DNA from: Sanguibacter gelidistatuariae | Lineage (GTDB): Bacteria; Actinomycetota; Actinomycetes; Actinomycetales; Cellulomonadaceae | DNA: 64,000 nt | NCBI RefSeq assembly: GCF_900096585.1 | Contig: NZ_FMYH01000007.1 | Span: 175,853-239,852 of the forward strand | Direction of reading: 5' to 3' | The notes under the pieces: generated by a model | Seen by the model: the letters and a program-made list of their open reading frames with translations, nothing else | Databases searched by the model: none | Told to the model about the DNA's origin: nothing | Made by a program: the position numbers and the translations under genes | In this document: in pieces, positions 41,555 through 50,221 of the stretch | Layout: every line of letters begins with the position of its first letter | Position numbering within the stretch: the first letter of the stretch is position 1

Positions 41555-42574
41555 ATGGCCCACCGCCAGCACGCCCCCGCGTCCGGCGACGAGTACGTCG
41601 TCGGGCTCAGCTCGGACGTCACCGCCCCGGACGGCTCGACGATCTTCGGTGACGTCGGCCTGGACCGGCTGACCGACGCAGGCCTGCGCTGGGAGGTCAT
41701 GGCGCCGATCGCAGGCCACGCACCCACCGCGACCGAGCTTGCCCCGTACGACGCCGTGCTGTCCTTCGGCCACTGGGGCTACTCTCGCGACGTGGCCGCG
41801 GCCACCCCGCGACTCAAGCACGTGGCGCGCTTCGGAGCGGGCTTCGACGGGATCGACCTCGCCGGCCTCGCGGACGAGGGAGTTGTGGTCACGAACACCC
41901 CGGACGGGGTGCGCCGCCCGCTCGCGCTCGCCGCCATGACCCTGCTGCTCGCGCTCAGCCACCGGCTGCTCGACAACCAACGCGCGGTCGCCGAGGGCCG
42001 GTGGCGGGACCGCGGGAGCTACCGCGGGCTGGGCCTGGCAGGACGCACGGTGGGGATCATCGGCTTCGGCAGTGTGGGTGCCGATCTGGCCGAGCTCATC
42101 GCCCCGCTCGGGGTGCGGATCATCACGGTCGACCGCCCGAGCGTCCGTGCACGCCAGCAGGCGGGAGAGCTGGCCGGAGTTGAGCTGCTCAGCCTCGACG
42201 AGCTCGCTGCCCGCTCCGACTACGTCATCCTCACCGCTTCGCTCACCCCCTCCTCCCACCACATGGTCGACGCCGACTTCCTCGCGCGGATGCCCTCCAC
42301 GTCGTACGTCATCAACGTCGGACGCGGGCCGCTGATCGACCAGGTGGCGCTCACTGAGGCGCTGCGCACAGGGAGCATCGCCGGGGCCGGTCTCGACGTG
42401 CTCGAGTCGGAGCCGCCGACCGCCGACGAGCCGCTGCTCGCCATGGACAGCGTCATCGTCACCCCGCACGCGCTGTGCTGGACAGCTGACTTCGTCCAAG
42501 ACGTCGCGGGCAGCGTCATGGAAGCCCTCATCGACGTCGCCAACGGCCGCCCTCCGAGCCACCCCCTCAACTGA
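41555..42574 (+). CDS. D-isomer-specific 2-hydroxyacid dehydrogenase family protein
   Basis: 339 residues; ATG with GGAGACGAGGAA upstream. NAD-binding GIIGFGSVGADLAEL; catalytic triad in INVGRGPLID, DVLESEPP and VTPHALCW. A hydroxypyruvate/glyoxylate reductase or keto-aldonate reductase role is plausible because glycerate kinase lies 26 bases beyond its stop on the other strand and a dehydratase is divergent. It is only moderately similar to the family member at 37.1 kb. Confidence 0.87.
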   Translation: MAHRQHAPASGDEYVVGLSSDVTAPDGSTIFGDVGLDRLTDAGLRWEVMAPIAGHAPTATELAPYDAVLSFGHWGYSRDVAAATPRLKHVARFGAGFDGIDLAGLADEGVVVTNTPDGVRRPLALAAMTLLLALSHRLLDNQRAVAEGRWRDRGSYRGLGLAGRTVGIIGFGSVGADLAELIAPLGVRIITVDRPSVRARQQAGELAGVELLSLDELAARSDYVILTASLTPSSHHMVDADFLARMPSTSYVINVGRGPLIDQVALTEALRTGSIAGAGLDVLESEPPTADEPLLAMDSVIVTPHALCWTADFVQDVAGSVMEALIDVANGRPPSHPLN

Positions 42575-42600
42575 CCCGCAGAGCGAGGAGGTTCCCGCAC

Positions 42601-43782
42601 TCAGCGAGCGAGCGGATCCGGACCGACGTCGAGGGCGCGCGCGGCACGTGCGCCGGCCTCGGCGAGCCAGTGCTCCGGATCGGCGAGGGCACGGGCCTCG
42701 CCGGCAAGATCTACGAGCGCGCAGTGCCAGACGCCGCGCTCCTCGAGCGGCCCGGGGTCGGGTATCGCGCCCGCGACGACGGCGGTCCGCAACCGCGCGG
42801 TGCCCGCACCCCTCGCTTCGTTCGGGTTCTCGGATCTGTTGGCGACCCCTGCGCCATTCGTCTCGCCCGCGAACCGGAGCGCCTCTCCGACGACCTTCCC
42901 CTGCAGGCTCGTCGCATCGAACCGGCCCTCGCCCGTGATCAGCACGTCGGCGCCGGCGAGCAGCCCGGACAGCCCGACGAGCGTAGCGATGTGCGCCGCC
43001 CCCGGGGTGGCGGTCGCGCCCCAGGCCAGCATGAAACCGAATCCCGCCCCGCCCGCGGCCCCGGCTCCCGAGACCTCGGTAGACCCACCCAGCACCTGCG
43101 CATACCGTGCCAACCCCGCCTCCAGCAGTGCCGTGTCGTCGGCCGATGCGCCCTTCTGCGGACCGTAGACCCCGGCCGCGCCGTAGGCGCCGAGCAGCGG
43201 GTTGGTGACGTCGGTCAGCAGCGTGACCCCGCCGGCCGGGGCCTGACGCAGACCCGTCAGGTCGGCGGTCTCCAGTCGCGGGAGGGCACCGCCGCCGTCG
43301 GGCAGGACCGCGCCGGCGGCGTCGCGCAGGACGAGCCCGAGCGCGCTCAGCGCGCCGGCCCCGCCGTCGGTCGAGGCCGACCCGCCCAGGGCGATCGTCA
43401 GGGACCGCGAGCCGGCGTCGAGCGCGGCGGCGATCACCTCGCCCAGCCCGCGGGTGGACGCCCCGAGCGGGTCCGGGGAGGTCATCAGGGCGAGCCCGGA
43501 CACCTGCGCGAGCTCGACGACCGCGGCGCCGCCGGGCAGAGAGAGCCACCGCCCCAGGGCCGGTCGCCCGTCCGGCCCGGTGCAGCCGGGGACGTCGTGG
43601 ACCACTCCGCCCGGGACAGCCGAGGCGATCACCGCGAGGGTTCCCTCACCGCCGTCGGCCAGCGGGACAGTGACGACCTCGTCGCCCGGTCGGATCGAGG
43701 ACCACCCGCAGGCGATCGCCGCCGCGGCGCCCGCGGCATCGACGGATCCCTTGAAGGAATCCGGTGCGACGACGACGCGCAC
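42601..43782 (-). CDS. glxK: Glycerate kinase (GarK/GlxK type)
   Basis: 393 residues from a GTG immediately after the TrmL stop (TGAGTG). VVAPDSFKGSVDAAGAAAAI at the N-terminus, VPLADGGEGTLAV, ALGGSASTDGGAG and GEGRFDATSLQGKVVG are the four classic blocks of family 1 glycerate kinases. It phosphorylates D-glycerate to 2-phosphoglycerate (family knowledge), feeding lower glycolysis. Fits with the tartronate-semialdehyde-reductase-like gene at 30.3 kb as the end of a sugar-acid route. Confidence 0.94.
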   Translation of the reverse strand: MRVVVAPDSFKGSVDAAGAAAAIACGWSSIRPGDEVVTVPLADGGEGTLAVIASAVPGGVVHDVPGCTGPDGRPALGRWLSLPGGAAVVELAQVSGLALMTSPDPLGASTRGLGEVIAAALDAGSRSLTIALGGSASTDGGAGALSALGLVLRDAAGAVLPDGGGALPRLETADLTGLRQAPAGGVTLLTDVTNPLLGAYGAAGVYGPQKGASADDTALLEAGLARYAQVLGGSTEVSGAGAAGGAGFGFMLAWGATATPGAAHIATLVGLSGLLAGADVLITGEGRFDATSLQGKVVGEALRFAGETNGAGVANRSENPNEARGAGTARLRTAVVAGAIPDPGPLEERGVWHCALVDLAGEARALADPEHWLAEAGARAARALDVGPDPLAR

Positions 43783-44259
43783 TCACGCCCCGCCGACGAA
43801 GTCCGCCTGGCGCCACGCCTCGTAGATGACGATCGACGCACTGCTGGTGAGATTGAGCGAGCGTCGGCTGGGCAGCATGGGGATCTTCACCTCGTCGGTG
43901 ATCCGTGGGTGCCCCAGGACCTCCTCGGACAGTCCGGTCGGCTCGGGGCCGAAGAGCAGGATGTCGGTGGGCCGGTAGACGATGTCGGAGTACCGCGTGG
44001 TCGCCTTCGTGGTGAAGGCGAAGACCCGCGCGGACGGGTCCGTCGCGAGCAGCGCCTCGAGGTCAGCGTGCACGCTCACGCTCGCGAGGTCGTGGTAGTC
44101 CAGTCCCGCGCGCTTGAGCTTGGGCTCGGACAGATCGAAGCCGAGCGGCTCGACGAGGTGCAGGGTCGCGCCGGTGACCGCGGCGAGACGGATCGCGTTC
44201 CCGGTGTTCTGGGGGATGCGCGGTTCGTGGAAGGCGATGCTCGGCAGAGTGTCAGTCAC
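43783..44259 (-). CDS. trmL: tRNA (cytidine(34)-2'-O)-methyltransferase TrmL
   Basis: 158 residues, GTG start. FHEPRIPQNTGNAIRLAAVTG, LLFGPEPTGLSEEVL and LPSRRSLNLTSSASIVIYE are the three knot-forming motifs of SPOUT methyltransferases; the short length is that of TrmL, which methylates the wobble ribose of certain leucine tRNAs. Upstream of glycerate kinase with zero gap, so they are co-transcribed despite unrelated roles. Nine-base tandem repeats (GATCCGCTC) lie just upstream near 44279. Confidence 0.93.
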   Translation of the reverse strand: MTDTLPSIAFHEPRIPQNTGNAIRLAAVTGATLHLVEPLGFDLSEPKLKRAGLDYHDLASVSVHADLEALLATDPSARVFAFTTKATTRYSDIVYRPTDILLFGPEPTGLSEEVLGHPRITDEVKIPMLPSRRSLNLTSSASIVIYEAWRQADFVGGA

Positions 44260-44307
44260 CCGACGATTCTGCCACCCGATCCGCTCGATCCGCTCGATCC
44301 ACCCGGC

Positions 44308-45321
44308 TCAGCCGATCCACACCTCGTCGTCGGTGCCGCCGACATCGAGACCGGCCTCGACCAGCAGCGAGAGCGCGGCCCGCGCGAGCGCCAGCCGCTC
44401 GCGCGCCGTGGCGTCGTCGGGCCGGATCGTGACCTTGGCGCCGACGAAGGCGATCGGTGCCTGCCCCGCGGCCGCGAGGGCCGCGCGCACCTCGTCGGCG
44501 CCCAGCAGCGAGGCCGACGACGCAGCGAGGGCGGGGCCGGTGCCGCGCGGGGCCATGTGGTTGTCAGCCCACGCCGGACCCCACGCGGTCACCTGGTCCG
44601 TGGCCCCGGAGAAGATGATCGAGCGCAGCAGCCCGGCCTGGGCCGCGAGCCGGACGTGCTCGGTCGCGGTGTCGCCCGAACGCCCCTCGATCGCTGACCG
44701 TCCCCAGTTGATCCCCACGCCGAGCCGGGCGGACGGTTCGCTAGCCAGCACGACCTGGATCGCGGCGATCTCGTCCTCGATCGACAGGAAGCCCTTGACC
44801 GGCGCCTGCCCGGCGACGAGCGCGTCGCAGTGCTCGACGACGATCTCCGCCCCGCCTAGGTCCCACGTCGCCAGCTCGGCGAGGGACTCTGCGAACGCCT
44901 CGACCGACCCGAGCAGCGGGCCGGGCGCGCTCTGCACCTCGATCGCGGTGACCCGCGGCCGGCCGCCGGCCTCGGCCAGGGCGCGGGCAAGGTCGCGGAC
45001 CACGGCGACGTCGGCGAGCGCTGCGCGCCGGCCGTCGGCATCGGTCGAGGCGAGGCCGTAGCCGGGCGCGGTGGCAAGCCGCATCATGGTGCGCGGGATG
45101 CACGTGACCATGAGGTCCCACCCGGGACGCAGGGTCCGGGCGATCCACTCGGGATCCAGGCTCGGGGCGCCGTCGCCGAGCAGCGGGAACTCGATCGTGG
45201 CGATCGGGAGGTCGCCCAGCCCGGCGTAGAACTCCTCCTCGGCGCGGCCGTCGTCGGCGAGCGGCCCAGGGGTGAGGGCGTAGGCGCCGAAGGTGAGGGA
45301 CGGGAGGGACGCAGACGTCAT
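44308..45321 (-). CDS. DUF4862 family protein, function unknown
   Basis: 337 residues. The opening SLTFGAYALTPGP and the long Ala-rich alternating strand/helix pattern match what I know of DUF4862 proteins, probably a TIM-barrel-like fold. Segments IEVQSAPGPLLGSVEAF, IVVEHCDALVAGQAPVKGFL (Glu, His, Asp cluster) and LGVGINWGRSAIEGRSGD look like an active centre with possible metal ligands. No catalytic activity is known to me. It lies 48 bases upstream of trmL on the same strand. A 12-base palindrome GCACGGCCGTGC (45346-45357) lies just before its start. In a sugar-acid island it could be an isomerase-like enzyme, but that is speculation. Confidence 0.6.
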   Translation of the reverse strand: MTSASLPSLTFGAYALTPGPLADDGRAEEEFYAGLGDLPIATIEFPLLGDGAPSLDPEWIARTLRPGWDLMVTCIPRTMMRLATAPGYGLASTDADGRRAALADVAVVRDLARALAEAGGRPRVTAIEVQSAPGPLLGSVEAFAESLAELATWDLGGAEIVVEHCDALVAGQAPVKGFLSIEDEIAAIQVVLASEPSARLGVGINWGRSAIEGRSGDTATEHVRLAAQAGLLRSIIFSGATDQVTAWGPAWADNHMAPRGTGPALAASSASLLGADEVRAALAAAGQAPIAFVGAKVTIRPDDATARERLALARAALSLLVEAGLDVGGTDDEVWIG

Positions 45322-45393
45322 CAGGACTCCAGGGGTGGTGCGTGGGCACGGCCGTGCTTACGAGGACTCCATTGTCGCCTGCACCGGTGACGG

Positions 45394-45840
45394 GTGTTCT
45401 CCCAACCCGACACCGCACCGAGTTCCCGGACAATGACTCAGATCTGTTTGCAGAACAGCCCCTTGATGGGGATGAGCGCGGCGCGGATGCACAACGCGCT
45501 GCCACGAGCGATCAACCGTGCGTGGGTGGCCGCCCCGCGAACCCATCGGCCTGTCGAGCTCAGCGATGGGGGAGCAGTCCAGTTCGCCACTCGCAGGGGC
45601 TTGGACAATCTCGACGTCGAGAAGATCTCGACTGACTTGGGCACGGTCACCGTGACGACCGTCGAGCAGACGATCCTGGACCTCATGCGGGGGCTGGGGG
45701 CAGACGGGATGGAAGGTGAGATCGAGCCCGTTGTTCGAGCGCTGGCGGACCGGACCGACCTGACCAGGGTGCTGCGGTTGGCCACCGAAGACAAGGGCAG
45801 CCGCGCCGCGCTCGACAGGTTCATGAACGTGCTCGCTTGA
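45394..45840 (+). pseudogene. Truncated AbiEi-type antitoxin remnant
   Basis: The reading frame GMSAARMHNALPRAINRAWV, then HRPVELSDGGAVQF and LGTVTVTTVEQTILDLMRG resembles the C-terminal half of type IV AbiEi antitoxins common in actinobacteria. The N-terminal winged-helix part, needed for DNA binding, is missing; the region before residue 24 looks unrelated. The first ATG in frame at 45394 has no ribosome site. It overlaps the following toxin remnant by four bases, the usual AbiEi-AbiEii arrangement, so this is a decayed toxin-antitoxin pair. Confidence 0.65.
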
Positions 45841-46225
45841 GTCTGGCTCCAGACGACCTTGCTGACGTCGCCGAGCATTTCGGCGTCGCAGACGAGCAGG
45901 TGCACCGCGACCATGCCATCTCCCATCTGTTGGCGGCGCTGGCACGCGAGGTGCCAGAGAGGGTCAGCTGCTCGTGGGGGAGGGATATCCAGCCTGGCCT
46001 ACCGAGGTCGCCCAGATCCGGCAGCGCTACTCCGATGTACCCGCCGCATCCCTGCGGGTGCTGACGCGCGACGCGTTCGCGGCGGCAAAGTTGTCCGCGT
46101 GGATCGATCGGGGCGCGTCACGTGATCTGTACGACCTGTGGAAGATGGTCGGTGAAGGGATGATCACCGCCGACGCGGTTGCTCGTGCCTGGGACGCAGT
46201 CAGGGACTCCCCGCTCCCTACCTAG
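45837..46225 (+). pseudogene. AbiEii-type nucleotidyltransferase toxin remnant with internal deletion and frameshift
   Basis: The gene begins normally (LAPDDLADVAEHFGVADEQV, then HAISHLLAALAREVPERV) but the frame breaks at about 45958-45966. In another frame it continues as VQLLVGEGYPAWPTE and ASRDLYDLWKMVGEG to the stop at 46225, matching the later part of AbiEii toxins. The intervening core, which in intact members holds the GG(S/T)xL and DxD nucleotidyltransferase motifs, is absent, roughly 90 codons by my estimate. The product cannot be an active toxin. Confidence 0.7.
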
Positions 46226-46288
46226 CCTCCGCGTAGGACTCGACAACGGCCACGCTCACCTGGAACTCCACGCCGCCCTCGCCCGCCG
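46218..46288 (-). pseudogene. Duplicated 3' tail of a PolA-like DNA polymerase gene
   Basis: Bases 46225-46288 match 47731-47794, the 3' end of the intact polymerase gene, at 60 of 64 positions. In the polymerase frame the copy still reads FQVSVAVVESYAEAR and a TAG at 46218-46220, so the differences are mild. Only about 23 codons remain; the rest of the gene is gone and is replaced by the membrane-protein gene. It overlaps the end of the AbiEii remnant on the opposite strand. Confidence 0.75.
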
Positions 46289-46372
46289 TCCGGGCTATGC
46301 TTCCGGGCCAGGTGCGTTCCCGGGCATCGCCGCTCGGCCACGACGCACCCTGACGTCAGGGGTGAGCCGATC

Positions 46373-47710
46373 ATGGGGTCCAGCAAACAGTCCGGCCTGG
46401 TCCGGACGGCCCTCGTAGCCGGGGTGGCCGGCGCGGTCACCGGTGCGCTCGCAGCCACCGCGCGCCTCGATGCCCGACGCCGCAGCGCGCTTCCCGACGA
46501 CGCGGCGCTTCCCGATGACGCCGCGCCGGCCACCATCGGCGCACCTACAGCACGAGTCGCGCCGTCGGCCGCGTCCGCGACCGACGACTACCATCTCGCG
46601 ATCCGCGAGCAGCTTGTCTCCCTCGTGCTGCGGGTCGTCGGTGCCGGGTACGTGCTGCTCGCGCTCGTCGCCCCTTTCCTCATCGGAGAGACCGACGCGG
46701 TGGCGCGCCGCATGTGGGCCCTCATGCCGTGGATCGAACCGGGCACCGCGCTCGCGCTGCTCGGCGGGATCGCGGTGCTCATCGTGGCGCTGGGCCTCGA
46801 CCAGCACAGCAGTTCCGGCCAGCACAGCGGTTCCGACGAGCACAGCGAGCCCGGCCACTCCGCCGGAACGGTCACGGCGACCGGTGAACCTCACGGCCGC
46901 GCGGCGGCCGCGGTCCGCCTGGACATCCAGCTCGCGGTGCTCGCGGTGTCCTCGGTCGCGGCGATCGGCGTCGGGCTCGCGGTCGTGCTGTGGGCCGTGG
47001 TCGCCTGGACCGGCAACCTGCCCGACGGATCCGCGCCCGTGCACGGCACGATCATCGCGACCGCGGGCGGCATCGTGTGCCTGGCCGTGCTGCTCGCGCG
47101 GGTGGGCATCTCGACGGTCCCGTCGAAGCGAGTCGGCACCCGTGCCGAACGGGACCGGGTCGAGGCCGAGATGCGCGAGCTCCCGGGGCGTCTGGCTGAG
47201 GCGGGCGGCGGCGCGAACGTGTCCCGACGGTGGATCGTGTGGCCGTGGCCGACCATGTGGGCCCCGACCGTGCTTGCCGCGGCCGGCCTCCCGGTGGCGA
47301 TCGCGATCGCGTGGGACACCGGCGACCTGCCGCTGAAGTTCTTGGCCTTCGTCCCCCTCGTCGCTCTCCAGTCCGTGCTGGCTGCGGGGCTCTGCATCGA
47401 GGTCACCGCGCGGGTGCGCGCACGGGTGCATCCCACCTTCTCCGGCCTCGTCGCTCTCGTGGTCCTGGCCCTGTCGGTCCTGGCCGTGGGGCTCAGCGGT
47501 TCCGCGGCGATGGCCACCGCCGGGGCTCCGGTCTACCGGTGGACGATCGTCATCGCGACCATCGTCCCCGTCGTCGTGACCGGCGCTCTCGCGGTCTGGT
47601 CGGCGCCCGTCCGCCGACGGCTCGCGGTGCACGGCGAGCTCGTCCGCACCATCCCGGGCCTCTCGGTCACCTACCGGCACGCCTACGTCTCCCGCCTGCA
47701 CCACGCCTGA
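46373..47710 (+). CDS. Multi-pass membrane protein of unknown function
   Basis: 445 residues, AGGGGTGAG before the ATG. One hydrophobic segment at the N-terminus, a polar Ala/Pro/Asp linker with a repeated ALPDDA unit (about residues 40-52), then about seven further membrane segments: near 85-105, 125-142, 185-210, 225-243, 300-318, 326-345, 360-380 and 390-412. Between two of them is a low-complexity Ser/His/Gly stretch with repeated SGQHSGS units (about 145-165). I recognise no family. It sits between two copies of a polymerase tail, which suggests it arrived by insertion or rearrangement. Confidence 0.7.
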   Translation: MGSSKQSGLVRTALVAGVAGAVTGALAATARLDARRRSALPDDAALPDDAAPATIGAPTARVAPSAASATDDYHLAIREQLVSLVLRVVGAGYVLLALVAPFLIGETDAVARRMWALMPWIEPGTALALLGGIAVLIVALGLDQHSSSGQHSGSDEHSEPGHSAGTVTATGEPHGRAAAAVRLDIQLAVLAVSSVAAIGVGLAVVLWAVVAWTGNLPDGSAPVHGTIIATAGGIVCLAVLLARVGISTVPSKRVGTRAERDRVEAEMRELPGRLAEAGGGANVSRRWIVWPWPTMWAPTVLAAAGLPVAIAIAWDTGDLPLKFLAFVPLVALQSVLAAGLCIEVTARVRARVHPTFSGLVALVVLALSVLAVGLSGSAAMATAGAPVYRWTIVIATIVPVVVTGALAVWSAPVRRRLAVHGELVRTIPGLSVTYRHAYVSRLHHA

Positions 47711-47723
47711 GGCGGCGCTCCTC

Positions 47724-49415
47724 CTACTTGGCCTCCGCATAGGAATCGACAACGGCCACGCTCACCTGGAACTCCACGCCGCCGCCGCCCGCCGGCCCGA
47801 ACAGCAACCGCCCGGCCTCGGTCGCGCACTCCCTCACGATCTCGGCGACCTGCTCGGCGAGGTGCACCGGGGTGTGCACCATGACCTCGTCGTGCAGGAA
47901 GAACGCCAGGTGCGGACCGGCGGTCACGTCGCCGCCGGGGGTGAGGTCGCGCAGCCGCAGGCGCAGCAGGGCCATCCAGCACAGCGCCCACTCCGCGGCT
48001 GTCCCCTGGACGATGAAGTTTCGCGTGAAACGCCCCCACCCGCGCGCCAGGCTGCGTGCCCGCTCCTGCTCGACGCCGGTCGCACCCTCGTCCGACGCCT
48101 CGCTCTGGGCGAGGCGCCAGTCGTCGCCGGGGCGCGGTGAGCTGCGGCCCAGCCAGGTGGACACGACCTCCCCACGCTCGCCGGCCCGCGCCGCATGCTC
48201 AACGAGGGCCAGGGCTTGCGGGTACGCCTTGATCATCCGGGGCAGCATCCGCCCGCTCTCGCCTTGGGTCCCTCCGTACATCGCCCCGAGCATCCCGTAC
48301 TTGGCCTGCTCCCGGGTCTCGACCGCGCCGGCGGCGACCATCCCCTCGTACATGTCGGTCGCCTGACCGGCCCGCGCCATCGCCAGGTCGCCGGACATGG
48401 CGGCCAGGATCCGCGGCTCGAGCTGGGCGGCGTCGGCCACCACGAGGGTCCACCCCGGGTCGGCACGCACCGCACCGCGGACCTGGTGGGGGAGCTGCAG
48501 CGCGCCGCCGCCGTCGGAGGCCCACCTGCCCGTGACCACGCCGCCGGGCACGTAGACCGGCCGGAACCGCCCGCCCGCGACCCAGGTGTCGAGCCAGTGC
48601 CAGCCGTTCGCGGTCAGCAGCCGGGACAGCTTCTTGTACTCCAGCAGCGGCGCGATCGCCGGGTGGTCGATCTCCCGCAGCTCCCACGATCGTGTCGAGG
48701 TGGCCGGCAGGCCCGCCAGGCGCAGGGCCTTGAGCAGCTCCCCGGGGGAGTCGGGGTTGAAGTCACCGACGCCCAGGGCCGCGCGCAGCTGGGTGAGCTT
48801 GGCCTCGAGCAGCGCGGGCCTGTACCCGGGCACCGGGCGCTTCCCGAGCACCGCAGCAAGGATCCGGTCGTGCTCCGCGGCGTCCCACGGCACGCCCGAG
48901 TGGGTCATCTCCGCGGCCACGAGCGCCCCGGCCGACTCCGCCGCGAGCAGCAGGCCCAGCCGTCCCGACTCCGATTCGCCGCCGGGTCCGGCGGCGGCCG
49001 CGAGGGCGCGGCGCTGACGGCGCAGCTCCTCGAGCGGGTCGAGACGGACCGGTGGGTCGAGGTCGAAGAGGCGGTCCGAGTCGGTCTGGGTGCGCGGCTG
49101 GTCCCAGGCCGACGGAGGGACGGAGGCGAAGGTGGTGCGCGCCGTCAGCGCGCTGGCCCGCAGGATCGCGTGGCACAGCCGCAGGTCCCAGCACCGGGCG
49201 ACCGCTACCTGGGCGGCGAGGAGCGCCGGGTACCAGGTCGCTGTGTCCGGCCACACCCACCGCGGGGCGGGCGCGTCGACAGCCGCCTCACGGGCGTTGA
49301 CCAGGCCGGGCAGGTCAGCCGTGTCCAGCTCGACCTTGGCCACGACCGCGTCGTCGTCGTCGACGTCGAGCACCTGCACCCGATCGGGTGCGGCGGGGAC
49401 GACAACAACATGCAT
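47724..49415 (-). CDS. PolA-like DNA polymerase (bifunctional 3'-5' exonuclease/DNA polymerase family)
   Basis: 563 residues. Polymerase motif A is VVADAAQLEPRILAAMSGD, motif B lies in REQAKYGMLGAMYGGTQGE and motif C is FLHDEVMVH, all with family A key residues (Asp, Lys, Tyr, His-Asp-Glu). The N-terminal roughly 190 residues correspond to a reduced exonuclease region in which I do not see clear DEDD motifs, and the 5' nuclease domain of full PolA is absent. Such short enzymes are common accessory polymerases of actinobacteria with uncertain role. Convergent with the membrane-protein gene; a copy of its tail lies at 46.2 kb. Confidence 0.88.
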   Translation of the reverse strand: MHVVVVPAAPDRVQVLDVDDDDAVVAKVELDTADLPGLVNAREAAVDAPAPRWVWPDTATWYPALLAAQVAVARCWDLRLCHAILRASALTARTTFASVPPSAWDQPRTQTDSDRLFDLDPPVRLDPLEELRRQRRALAAAAGPGGESESGRLGLLLAAESAGALVAAEMTHSGVPWDAAEHDRILAAVLGKRPVPGYRPALLEAKLTQLRAALGVGDFNPDSPGELLKALRLAGLPATSTRSWELREIDHPAIAPLLEYKKLSRLLTANGWHWLDTWVAGGRFRPVYVPGGVVTGRWASDGGGALQLPHQVRGAVRADPGWTLVVADAAQLEPRILAAMSGDLAMARAGQATDMYEGMVAAGAVETREQAKYGMLGAMYGGTQGESGRMLPRMIKAYPQALALVEHAARAGERGEVVSTWLGRSSPRPGDDWRLAQSEASDEGATGVEQERARSLARGWGRFTRNFIVQGTAAEWALCWMALLRLRLRDLTPGGDVTAGPHLAFFLHDEVMVHTPVHLAEQVAEIVRECATEAGRLLFGPAGGGGVEFQVSVAVVDSYAEAK

Positions 49416-49448
49416 GCCACCAGTGTCCCTGCCGCCACCGACATGTCC

Positions 49449-50183
49449 CTACCGCGCCGCAACCCAGCTCTCCTGAGATCGGGGATAGCGGACGGTCGCC
49501 GCGGTCACCACGGCGAGCAGCGCCGCCGCCGGCACGAGGACCCACCGGCCGTGTCCGCCCGTGACGAGCAGTGCGCCGACCAGTGCGCCGGTGAACATGG
49601 CCAGGATGGAGACGCCGCGCCGTCCGACCCGGCTGCCCTGCCCGCCGACGACGCGGGCGTCGGCGGAGATCCCGGTGATGGTCTTTGTCAGGACCGTCGT
49701 GGTGAGATCCGGGACGTTGAGGGAGGTGGCCGCGGAGTTCTGCAGCCCCATCGCGACGGCCAGGAGCACGACGAGCACGTACCGGCCGGCGCCCGTGAAC
49801 GGGTCGCGGGAGATCGCGACCCAGCCGAGCGCGAGCAGGACAGCGACCGTCTCGATGAGCGCTGCGCGGAAGACCAGGCGTCCGCGATGGCGGTGGGATG
49901 TGCTGTCCACCCGGCCGCCGAGCAGAGCTCCGACCGAGAAGGCGAGGATCGCGGTGATCGAGGTGACGATCGAGAAGCCCTCGGCGCCCCCGACCGCGAA
50001 GCCGAGAAAGATGACGTTCCCGGTCATGTTCGCGACGAACACGTGCCCGAGCATCAGGTAGCTCAGCGAGTCGACGAGGCCGGTGACGACGGAGAGGATC
50101 AGCAGCAGCGGGGGAAGGGGTCCGTGAGGATCGTCCCGCGGCGGGTGAATCATGTGCCAGGCCTCGCGCAGGTGCTCTCTCAC
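49449..50183 (-). CDS. YoaK family (DUF1275) membrane protein
   Basis: 244 residues from a GTG with AGAGG upstream. Six membrane segments. LILSVVTGLVDSLSYLMLGHVFVANMTGN (key part SLSYLMLGHVFVANMTGN) and MGLQNSAATSLNVPDLTTTV are the DUF1275 signature. Function unknown in the family; a transport or stress role has been suggested for relatives. Lies 33 bases upstream of the polymerase gene on the same strand. Confidence 0.88.
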   Translation of the reverse strand: MREHLREAWHMIHPPRDDPHGPLPPLLLILSVVTGLVDSLSYLMLGHVFVANMTGNVIFLGFAVGGAEGFSIVTSITAILAFSVGALLGGRVDSTSHRHRGRLVFRAALIETVAVLLALGWVAISRDPFTGAGRYVLVVLLAVAMGLQNSAATSLNVPDLTTTVLTKTITGISADARVVGGQGSRVGRRGVSILAMFTGALVGALLVTGGHGRWVLVPAAALLAVVTAATVRYPRSQESWVAAR

Positions 50184-50221
50184 GGATGCCTCTTCTCAGC
50201 GGGTCTCAGCGGGACGATGGC

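Noticed and set aside
44279..44304. Tandem GATCCGCTC repeats as a possible CRISPR or regulatory array
   Set aside because: Only two and a half copies of nine bases with no spacers; likely slippage between two genes.
45837..46064. Short frame read as a complete small protein
   Set aside because: Only its first 40 or so residues resemble AbiEii; the rest is out-of-frame sequence after the deletion junction.
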